The translations under genes and the position numbers were made by a program. A model generated the notes under the pieces. That model had not been told where the DNA came from. It searched no databases and saw nothing but the letters and a program-made list of their open reading frames with translations. A stretch of DNA of 5,248 nucleotides from Oxalobacteraceae bacterium UBA7693 (lineage in GTDB: Bacteria; Pseudomonadota; Gammaproteobacteria; Burkholderiales; Burkholderiaceae_D), in NCBI GenBank assembly GCA_002482715.1, contig DLGN01000049.1, positions 1-5,248 of the forward strand, written 5' to 3'. Shown here piece after piece: positions 1-5,248 of the stretch (the first letter of the stretch is position 1; the number at the start of each line of letters is the position of its first letter).

Positions 1-63
1 CATCACCGACGCCCAATCAATACAGGCACCAAGATTGCTATTTTCTCAAAGACGAAACTATGC

Positions 64-675
64 TTATGCAAGCCGAATGTATCCACCACGCAACAGATAA
101 TCAACGATCACGCCAACGCATTCATCAATCGATTGTTCGCTAGTGTTGACGACAATCTCAGGGGCTTCTGGCTCCTCGTAAGGCGAAGTTAGCCCGGTAA
201 AATTAGCGATCGCCCCTAAACGTGCTTTTTTATATAAGCCTTTCACATCGCGGCTCTCACAAACATCCAATGGACAACTGCAAAAAACCTCAATGAAATC
301 TTCATCTGCAACCAAATTCCTTACTCGCGCCCTATCTTGTCTAAATGGTGAAATAAACGCGGTAATGACGATAACACCCGCATCCAAAAATAACTTAGCA
401 ACCTCACCCACTCGCCGAATATTTTCAACCCTATCGTTGTTGGAAAATCCTAGGTCACCACAGAGGCCATGCCTGACGTTATCGCCATCCAGTACAAATG
501 ATCGGATCGAATATTGGAAAAGAAACTGATCTAGTGCTTGTGCCAAAGTCGATTTTCCGGCGCCAGAAAAACCAGTCAACCACAAAATACAAGCGCGATG
601 CCCATTTTGCTGTTCGCGGTCTTGTCGGCTTACTTGGGTCTGCTGCCATTGAACATTGGTGCTAATTGAAGGCAT
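64..675 (-). CDS. cysC: Adenylylsulfate (APS) kinase
   Basis: Cytoplasmic enzyme that phosphorylates adenosine 5'-phosphosulfate with ATP to give PAPS, the activated sulfate used in sulfate assimilation or by sulfotransferases. With this start (203 residues) the P-loop GFSGAGKST is at residues 35-43, DGDNVRHGL at 63-71, and AFISPFR carries Ser109, the position of the phosphorylated serine in E. coli CysC. The KGLYKKA and NFTGL motifs follow. An in-frame ATG at 690 would add five residues, but its purine tract AAAGG touches the ATG with no spacer. The ATG at 675 has GAGAG six bases upstream and aligns without gaps to remembered E. coli CysC (both have Trp10; 201 residues there). No cysD or cysN is visible, so the source of APS lies elsewhere. 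It is transcribed divergently from the FAD-protein gene. Family assignment is very secure; the start is fairly secure. Confidence 0.94.
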   Translation of the reverse strand: MPSISTNVQWQQTQVSRQDREQQNGHRACILWLTGFSGAGKSTLAQALDQFLFQYSIRSFVLDGDNVRHGLCGDLGFSNNDRVENIRRVGEVAKLFLDAGVIVITAFISPFRQDRARVRNLVADEDFIEVFCSCPLDVCESRDVKGLYKKARLGAIANFTGLTSPYEEPEAPEIVVNTSEQSIDECVGVIVDYLLRGGYIRLA

Positions 676-680
676 TACTA

Positions 681-695
681 TCTCTCTCATCCTTT
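681..695 (-). promoter_or_regulatory. Ribosome binding region that decides the cysC start
   Basis: On the minus strand this purine-rich stretch reads AAAGGATGAGAGAGA. The AAAGG part abuts the ATG at 690 and is too close to serve it. The GAGAG at 686-682 lies six bases before the ATG at 675, a normal Shine-Dalgarno distance. This favours the shorter protein, in agreement with the gap-free match to E. coli CysC. Confidence 0.5.
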
Positions 696-707
696 AAGAT
701 CACACCT

Positions 708-736
708 ATTATTTCTTACGTGCAATAGAATATCAA
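708..736 (-). promoter_or_regulatory. Likely sigma70-type promoter of cysC
   Basis: Read on the minus strand, a -35 hexamer TTGATA (736-731, five of six to consensus) is separated by exactly 17 bases from a -10 hexamer AATAAT (713-708, five of six). Transcription would begin near 701, giving a leader of about 25 bases to the ATG at 675, long enough to include its ribosome binding site. The -35 hexamer overlaps the second copy of a short direct repeat TGATATT-N6-TGATATT (748-729), which could be fortuitous or a regulator site. Found by eye; no start site has been measured. Confidence 0.5.
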
Positions 737-780
737 CACAAAATATCAGAATGCTACAGACTTCCATTTTGAGTCGTTAT

Positions 781-808
781 TTCTCAAGTTGCATTACAGC
801 GCTACAAT
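781..808 (+). promoter_or_regulatory. Possible weak promoter of the FAD-protein gene
   Basis: TTCTCA (781-786, four of six to the -35 consensus) and TACAAT (803-808, five of six to the -10 consensus) are 16 bases apart on the plus strand. Transcription would start near 815 and leave a leader of about 93 bases before the ATG at 908. In A/T-rich DNA such a match arises easily by chance, so this is only a candidate. Confidence 0.25.
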
Positions 809-871
809 AAGTTCACATACAACAGTTACCGACCAACGAAATCATTAAGTCGCAAATTTTCATGAAGAAAG

Positions 872-895
872 TTTAGCCCTTAATTTTCAGCTAAA
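872..895 (+). repeat. Inverted repeat just upstream of the FAD-protein start
   Basis: TTTAGC (872-877) and GCTAAA (890-895) form a perfect six-base inverted repeat around a 12-base A/T-rich loop, ending 12 bases before the ATG at 908. In RNA it could form a modest hairpin at the translation start; in DNA it could be an operator half-site pair. The stem is short, so chance is possible. Confidence 0.3.
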
Positions 896-907
896 ACAAA
901 TTAAAAA

Positions 908-2281
908 ATGACTACGATTACAAAAAGTGACATCGTAATTGTCGGCAGTGGCTTCAGCGGTACATTGACGGCGGTTAATTTGCTGAGTTTGGGATTAGGT
1001 GACAAAGAGGTGGTCATCATTGACAGCAAACCTCAAATTTGTCGAGGCCTAGCTTATGGAACAGGGGATGACAACTTACTGCTGAATGTTCCAGCTGGAA
1101 ATATGAGTGCTCTGCACAAGATACCTGATCACTTTTTGAAATATTGCCAAACAATTGACCCAGCCTTCAATGAAGGCTCTTTTGTCTCCCGTCGGATATA
1201 TGGCGACTATCTTGAATTTACATTAATAGAAGCTGAGCAAAAAGCTGCGAAGTCGATTAAGCGCACAAGCGGAACGGTCTTATCGGTACGCCCTCAAGTT
1301 GGTACTGATCATTTTTGTGTAAGCTTAGCAGACGGCACGATAGTTCAAGCGCTGAAAGTTGTACTTGCATTAGGCCACTTTCAGCCCCAATCGCCATTAC
1401 CGTCAACACAACTAAATCAAATCTCATACATCAGTAACCCTTGGGATGTCTCTGCCTTCGATCATGTGCGCCGCGACACGCAGATCCTCATTCTTGGCAC
1501 AGGGCTCACTGCAATTGATGCACTATTTAAACTGACCAGTGCTGGGCATAAGAACATCACGCTCATGTCGAGAAAAGGTCTTCTCCCTCATCCTCACAGA
1601 GCAACGCCCAAACCTCCGTCTAAAAATTCGTTTCCACAATTTTTTGACGTTCAAAATCTAACTGTTCGATATGCGATCAAAGCATTAAGAGAAAGTATTC
1701 GTAGTAGGTGTCGTGATGGCGAAGACTGGCGAGACGCAATGAATGAATTGCGTCCATACACCCCAGAAATTTGGAGCAAATTTTCTACGAAAGAAAAGAA
1801 ACGATTTTTAAGACAGGCTATCGGTTTCTGGGATATCCATCGTCACCGATTATCCCCAGTCGCATACAACCGCCTTGAAAAACTGATAGCAACCGAGCAA
1901 GCGACTATTTTGGCTGGTCGCCTAGTAGACGTTACACAGCAAAAAGATAAATGCATCGCAATCATTCAACCACGCGGTGGAGACAAGAATAAGCAACTAT
2001 CAATCGGCACGATTATTAATTGTACCGGTCCGAATTCTGATGTCGAGAAAGTGACTTCACCTCTAATACAACAACTTTTAAGCGAAGGCTTGATTGCTAG
2101 TGATAAGCTCGGTTTAGGTATTTTGATCAACGATCAATACGAAGTGATCAATGCAAATAATCAATCGGTCGCTGGCTTACATTATATTGGGCCGTTGTTG
2201 AAGAGTAAGTATTGGGAGGCAATCGCGGTAGCAGAGTTACGCAAGCATGCTCAGCAAGTAGCAAGTGAGTTATTACGCTAA
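908..2281 (+). CDS. FAD/NAD(P)-binding protein, YdhS/COG4529 type
   Basis: Predicted soluble flavoprotein with two dinucleotide-binding regions; the reaction is unknown and I do not assign one. Residues 8-18 (DIVIVGSGFSG) form the N-terminal FAD fold with GxGxxG. The family signatures GLAYGTGDDNLLLNVPAGNMSA (47-68, conserved YGT and NVPA..MS) and RRIYGDYLEF (95-104) follow. A second fold has LILGTGLTAID (194-204), then SRKGLLPH (221-228), FWDIHRHRLSP (307-317), INCTGP (370-375) and a C-terminal YWEAIAVAELR (435-445). Length (457) is normal for the group, and no signal peptide or membrane segment is seen. The ATG at 908 is directly preceded by an in-frame TAA (902-904), so no longer form exists, and the next Met lies past the FAD motif. 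There is no recognisable Shine-Dalgarno sequence, only an A-rich leader. It is divergent from cysC, which hints at a sulfur or redox link but does not prove one. Confidence 0.85.
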   Translation: MTTITKSDIVIVGSGFSGTLTAVNLLSLGLGDKEVVIIDSKPQICRGLAYGTGDDNLLLNVPAGNMSALHKIPDHFLKYCQTIDPAFNEGSFVSRRIYGDYLEFTLIEAEQKAAKSIKRTSGTVLSVRPQVGTDHFCVSLADGTIVQALKVVLALGHFQPQSPLPSTQLNQISYISNPWDVSAFDHVRRDTQILILGTGLTAIDALFKLTSAGHKNITLMSRKGLLPHPHRATPKPPSKNSFPQFFDVQNLTVRYAIKALRESIRSRCRDGEDWRDAMNELRPYTPEIWSKFSTKEKKRFLRQAIGFWDIHRHRLSPVAYNRLEKLIATEQATILAGRLVDVTQQKDKCIAIIQPRGGDKNKQLSIGTIINCTGPNSDVEKVTSPLIQQLLSEGLIASDKLGLGILINDQYEVINANNQSVAGLHYIGPLLKSKYWEAIAVAELRKHAQQVASELLR

Positions 2282-2296
2282 ACTTAAGTTGTTACT

Positions 2297-2442
2297 CTAA
2301 ACGCCAATCAGGCTAAAAGATCCTCACATCCAAATAATTTCAACTTTTTCACTTTGAATTGATAACTAAATGCCAGTTAGGAAATCTCCATCCAAAATTT
2401 GATTAAATTAATTCAACCGAAGTTTCACATTGAGGATATAAG
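2297..2442. repeat. Decayed two-copy tandem repeat in the convergent spacer
   Basis: Two adjoining units, 2297-2365 and 2366-2442, share four blocks in the same order. These are CTAAAYGCCARTYAGG (2297 and 2366; three differences, all transitions), CATCCAAA (2327 and 2389), AATT(T)CAAC (2336 and 2410) and TTTCACWTTGA (2347 and 2423; one difference). Small indels separate the blocks, so the offset grows from 69 to 76 bases. The second unit ends just short of the methyltransferase stop at 2445. No transposase or open frame is present. It looks like an old local duplication; a function, for example in transcript ends, is open. Confidence 0.5.
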
Positions 2443-2444
2443 AC

Positions 2445-3821
2445 TTAACCTGAGTTGCTGCGCCAATCCAACAGAATTTGCTGCAATTGCGCACTACGTT
2501 GTGTCAATAAAGTAGCCTGCTTATGTAAATTTAAAATTTCATCTAATAATCTGGCATGAGAAGCACGCAAAACCTGTACAGGGTGACATTCTGTCGACGA
2601 TAACTCTGATAAAAGTGTAAAAATTACTGGTGGCTGCGGAACCAGTGAAAACTCAAACCGATATTTTTCACGCAATTGCAAACTAATTTCGATGGGAATA
2701 GAAATATAAAAATGTGGATCATCATTTTGAGTGAGAACATAATAGACTGGGTCAACCTGATCGATCTGCATAATTTTGCAATTAGTAACCTTTAAAAATT
2801 CACTTAGCTTTCGACTCCATTGCCAAATCACCTGTCCGTCCTGATTGAACAGATTAATCGCATCTAACCGTGCGGCCATCCTTTGATCCGCAATATCAAA
2901 ACGAATTTGCTCGATATTATTTGAATTTACAGGGAACGTAAAATTTACCACTTGCACAATGCCATTTAAAATTAAGTTTTGACATAAAGACTTCGCCTCA
3001 GAAAATACTTCATTTTGACTACGCCAAAACAACTGGCATTCGCAAGACTCTTTTGAAGCAGCAGGTTGTGGTGGCACATCATTTAGATGCGTCAGGTCAA
3101 ATTGCTTTTCGCGCAAAATCACCGACTGTAGCTGTCTTGGTTGCGTAAATAGATTGGCCACAGATCCTGTTTCAGTTTTATCCAAAAAATATTGATAATC
3201 AACCAAACCAATATACTCTTGTTTACTGGCAGCAAAATCATAATAATCCAAATCAAAATGAACAGAATAATCTAACTGCAAATTTTGATTCCATATCAGT
3301 CCAACGCCAAAGTCCTCTGCGATAGTGATGGTTTGAGCACGGTTAAAAAAACGAAACAAAGCAAACGCCTTATAGGTTTCGCCTACCCATTGGCCCGGCC
3401 GCCTTCTCAAGGTAGTCAAAGCAATATCTTTTGGATTACAGTCATGTACGACTAATATACCTCCATGCGATAGCAATTGAGCCAAAGCTATCAACATTAA
3501 ATCAACCTCAGGCCGGACATGCACGGGGTCAAAAAAAATGAGGTCAAATTTTCGTCCTGCAAACTGCTTTTGCAGTTGTGAAAAAGGCAGCACCTTGTCT
3601 ATTTTTGCATGCTGAATTTTCTCAAGTAGGTGCTCAATGCCGAGTCTATCGAGATAACAATTTTCTGGTAGATAAGCAATTTCTTTATTAGCACAAACCA
3701 CACGTTCATAGTGCGTTGTTCCATCAATCTTGTTGTACTCCAAATAGCTTTGAAAGCCAAATTGCGCGATTAGGCGATTGATAATATCGTACTTCGATAC
3801 TGGTTTTAAAGTGTCCGGCAT
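2445..3821 (-). CDS. Methyltransferase-like protein with beta-rich C-terminal domain
   Basis: Probable cytoplasmic glycan-modifying or chain-capping protein of 458 residues; substrate unknown. Residues about 11-215 resemble class I SAM methyltransferases of the Methyltransf_24 type: LIAQFGFQSYLEY (17-29), KFDLIFFDPVH (91-101), GGILVVHDCNP (120-130), RPGQWVGETYKAF (141-153) and an acidic/aromatic end DYYDF..SKQEYIGL (192-206). The usual acidic-GxGxG SAM loop after the first strand is replaced by EYNKIDGTTHYERV (28-41), so cofactor use is uncertain. Residues about 285-400 look beta-rich (IRFDI, INLFNQDGQVIW, DPHFYISIP), like sandwich domains seen in some glycan-cluster enzymes. Residues 411-455 form a leucine-rich helix, possibly a coiled coil. 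The ATG follows an in-frame TGA with no other start between, and its Shine-Dalgarno site is weak (GGTG, seven bases away). It lies 54 bases after the dehydrogenase on the same strand, so co-transcription is likely. Confidence 0.72.
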   Translation of the reverse strand: MPDTLKPVSKYDIINRLIAQFGFQSYLEYNKIDGTTHYERVVCANKEIAYLPENCYLDRLGIEHLLEKIQHAKIDKVLPFSQLQKQFAGRKFDLIFFDPVHVRPEVDLMLIALAQLLSHGGILVVHDCNPKDIALTTLRRRPGQWVGETYKAFALFRFFNRAQTITIAEDFGVGLIWNQNLQLDYSVHFDLDYYDFAASKQEYIGLVDYQYFLDKTETGSVANLFTQPRQLQSVILREKQFDLTHLNDVPPQPAASKESCECQLFWRSQNEVFSEAKSLCQNLILNGIVQVVNFTFPVNSNNIEQIRFDIADQRMAARLDAINLFNQDGQVIWQWSRKLSEFLKVTNCKIMQIDQVDPVYYVLTQNDDPHFYISIPIEISLQLREKYRFEFSLVPQPPVIFTLLSELSSTECHPVQVLRASHARLLDEILNLHKQATLLTQRSAQLQQILLDWRSNSG

Positions 3822-3875
3822 TAGTGAGCACCAAAGAAAATTAAAAATACTTTCAACTCATTTTCCCGATAAGTC

Positions 3876-5153
3876 TTAAAGTCGCCAGACATTTGCGCCT
3901 GAAGTCTCCAGAGCTACGGCATCGAAACTGGCTTTTACATCAGAAAAACAGCCACCCTCCACTAATTTTTTCATCATGTCACTTGGCGTCATACTAAGAT
4001 AGTGTCGATGTGGCACTGCAGCAACCATAGCATTGGCACGCGGTAACTCTTCCCAAGCGCACAATCGTATTCCATACTCATGCATAGCATCTTCACTACT
4101 CGCATATGGATCATGCACGAAAACTATCAAACCAAAAGATTGCAACTCTTGTATTAAATCAACAACCTTCGAATTGCGCAAATCTGAGCAGTTTTCTTTA
4201 AACGTAAGTCCTAACACATTGACAGCGGCACCAACTGAAAAATGCCCGGATAGAATCATTTGCTTCACGGTACGGTCAGCAATTAATTTACCCATACCAT
4301 CGTTAATACGGCGCCCGGCCAAAATTACTTCTGGATGGTATCCCAACATCTGCGACTTATAAGTTAAGTAGTACGGATCTACACCAATACAGTGCCCGCC
4401 AACCAAACCTGGTTTGAACTTCAAGAAGTTCCATTTTGTTCCTGCGGCTTCTAGGACATCAGATGTATCAATACCAATCAGTCCAAAAATCAATGCCAAC
4501 TCATTCATTAACGCGATATTTAAGTCACGTTGAGTATTCTCGATCACCTTAGCAGCCTCCGCAACCTTTATGCTAGAACATCGATGCACTCCAGGTTCAA
4601 CCACCATTTCATAAAATGATGCAACACGAGCTAAGGTTTCTTGCGTATCACCAGAAACGATTTTAATCACATTCGTCAAACGATGCTCTTTGTCGCCAGG
4701 ATTAATCCTTTCTGGCGAGTAGCCGACATGGAAATCTTTTTTCCAGATTTTGCCACTGCAACGCGTCAATACTGGAATGCATACTTCCTCGGTAGCGCCC
4801 GGATAAACAGTAGACTCATAGATCACTAAAGCCCCCTGCTTCATATGCTTACCCACCACCTCACTTGCTGAAACCAAAGGATACAAATCAGGGATATGAG
4901 CTTGATCAACTGGTGTGGGAACTGCGACAATAATAATATCTGCTTCTGCCAAACAAATTGGATCACTCGAATATTCGGCCAAATGCGCAGCTCGCATTTG
5001 CTCATCATTTATCTCGCAGGAAGGATCTCTGCCTTCTCGACAGGCAGCAACTTTATTTTCGGCGACATCAAAGCCAATAGTACGAAGCTGTTTTCCAAAC
5101 TCAACCACTAGAGGCAAGCCAGCATACCCTAATCCAACCACCGCAACTACCAT
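3876..5153 (-). CDS. UDP-N-acetylhexosamine 6-dehydrogenase (TviB/WbpO/WbpA-type)
   Basis: NAD-dependent cytoplasmic enzyme that oxidises C6 of a UDP-N-acetyl-hexosamine (GlcNAc or GalNAc) twice to the uronic acid, a precursor for acidic capsule or O-antigen. Residues 3-14 (VAVVGLGYAGLP) form the NAD fold, with Asp29 at the end of the second strand. Further motifs are VAVPTPVD (76-83), ESTVYPGATEE (113-123) and YSPERINPGDKEH (145-157). The linker helix KVAEAAKVIENTQRDLN supplies Lys202 and Asn206, and GGHCIGVDPYYL supplies nucleophile Cys255 and Asp259. GLTFKENCSDLRNSK (315-329) marks the C-terminal UDP-binding domain. All catalytic residues are present and the length (425) is normal. The motif set fits the UDP-N-acetylhexosamine branch better than UDP-glucose dehydrogenase; GlcNAc versus GalNAc cannot be decided. 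The start has an excellent AGGAG six bases upstream. No epimerase or glycosyltransferase lies in view. Confidence 0.93.
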   Translation of the reverse strand: MVVAVVGLGYAGLPLVVEFGKQLRTIGFDVAENKVAACREGRDPSCEINDEQMRAAHLAEYSSDPICLAEADIIIVAVPTPVDQAHIPDLYPLVSASEVVGKHMKQGALVIYESTVYPGATEEVCIPVLTRCSGKIWKKDFHVGYSPERINPGDKEHRLTNVIKIVSGDTQETLARVASFYEMVVEPGVHRCSSIKVAEAAKVIENTQRDLNIALMNELALIFGLIGIDTSDVLEAAGTKWNFLKFKPGLVGGHCIGVDPYYLTYKSQMLGYHPEVILAGRRINDGMGKLIADRTVKQMILSGHFSVGAAVNVLGLTFKENCSDLRNSKVVDLIQELQSFGLIVFVHDPYASSEDAMHEYGIRLCAWEELPRANAMVAAVPHRHYLSMTPSDMMKKLVEGGCFSDVKASFDAVALETSGANVWRL

Positions 5154-5159
5154 GTTAGT

Positions 5160-5185
5160 CTCCTAAATTTGCAAATAACAAATTT
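5160..5185 (-). promoter_or_regulatory. Strong RBS abutted by an inverted repeat, dehydrogenase leader
   Basis: On the minus strand AGGAG (5164-5160) precedes the ATG at 5153 with six bases between, fixing the start. Directly upstream, AAATTTG (5185-5179) and CAAATTT (5171-5165) form a perfect seven-base inverted repeat with a seven-base loop, ending against the Shine-Dalgarno sequence. A perfect palindrome ATTTGCAAAT (5167-5176) overlaps the downstream arm, so two pairings compete. The RBS is secure; a regulatory role for the repeat is inference. Confidence 0.6.
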
Positions 5186-5248
5186 TTAAATTTTTAAGTT
5201 TTTTTAATACTTACGACTACGCTCGAGTTTTAGCTGAGGCTACTAGGG
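5186..5248. other. A/T-rich upstream region with no supported gene
   Basis: From 5186 to about 5212 the DNA is almost pure A/T with repeated AAATTTTT-like tracts, then becomes mixed to the window edge. All three minus-strand frames meet stops here (for example TAA at 5231-5229 and TAG at 5219-5217), so an upstream gene would end at or before this stretch. No -10/-35 pair better than chance was found. The tracts could act as a bent or UP-like element for a promoter of the dehydrogenase gene, but this is not demonstrated. Confidence 0.3.

Noticed and set aside
1..63. Possible partial gene at the left edge (ATG on the minus strand at 3-1, or short open frames)
   Set aside because: Only a start codon or a few dozen bases are visible, with no ribosome binding site or recognisable residues.
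293..529. Plus-strand open frame of 78 codons
   Set aside because: It lies wholly inside and antisense to cysC, whose protein motifs are unmistakable, and it has no recognisable domain.
751..810. Short plus-strand frame of 19 codons starting ATGCTACAG in the divergent spacer
   Set aside because: No ribosome binding site and no similarity I recognise; such short frames are common by chance.
2281..2290. Perfect palindrome AACTTAAGTT over the stop of the FAD-protein gene, considered as a terminator
   Set aside because: It is A/T-only apart from two C:G pairs, has no loop and no following T-run, so it would not form a stable terminator hairpin.
3822..3875. Separate promoter or terminator between the dehydrogenase and methyltransferase-like genes
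   Set aside because: The 54-base gap is A/T-rich but shows neither a convincing hairpin with T-run nor a paired -35/-10, so read-through is the simpler view.
4033..4362. Plus-strand open frame of 109 codons
   Set aside because: Antisense to the C-terminal half of the dehydrogenase; composition reflects the opposite strand and no domain is recognisable.
4641..5166. Three further plus-strand open frames (62-83 codons)
   Set aside because: All are antisense to the N-terminal half of the dehydrogenase, which carries intact NAD-binding motifs on the other strand.
5186..5248. JUMPstart/ops element expected before some polysaccharide operons
   Set aside because: The ops core GGCGGTAGCGT and its flanking sequence are absent on both strands; only a superficial GAGCGTAGTCG is present.

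Overview
The window carries four complete protein genes and no RNA gene, CRISPR array or insertion sequence that I can see. The protein families and the moderately A+T-rich DNA suggest a Gram-negative bacterium, most likely a gamma- or betaproteobacterium. This rests on family resemblance only and the genus cannot be fixed. The content looks like the edge of a surface-polysaccharide (capsule, O-antigen or exopolysaccharide) locus.

Layout. Positions 1-63 hold nothing I can support. An APS kinase gene (cysC) lies on the minus strand at 64-675, and a good sigma70-type promoter for it sits at 708-736. A 232-base divergent spacer follows. A plus-strand gene at 908-2281 encodes a two-dinucleotide-fold FAD/NAD(P)-binding protein of the YdhS/COG4529 type. 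The 163-base convergent spacer (2282-2444) contains a decayed two-copy tandem repeat and no convincing terminator. Two minus-strand genes then follow, which by transcription order read: a nucleotide-sugar 6-dehydrogenase of the TviB/WbpO/WbpA group (3876-5153), then, after 54 bases, a methyltransferase-like protein with a beta-rich C-terminal part and a short terminal helix (2445-3821). The last 95 bases are the A/T-rich leader of the dehydrogenase gene.

How the genes may work together. The dehydrogenase oxidises a UDP-N-acetylhexosamine to its uronic acid, a building block of acidic surface glycans. The methyltransferase-like protein resembles proteins found in glycan clusters and may decorate or cap the chain. 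CysC makes PAPS, used either for sulfate assimilation or as sulfate donor for sulfotransferases. A sulfated acidic glycan is one possible reading, but no sulfotransferase is visible here. The FAD protein has no assigned reaction.

The most distinctive item is the methyltransferase-like protein: its late fold motifs are well kept, but the usual glycine-rich SAM loop is replaced, and a predicted beta-sandwich and helical tail follow. The rest is largely recognisable housekeeping or polysaccharide-locus content.
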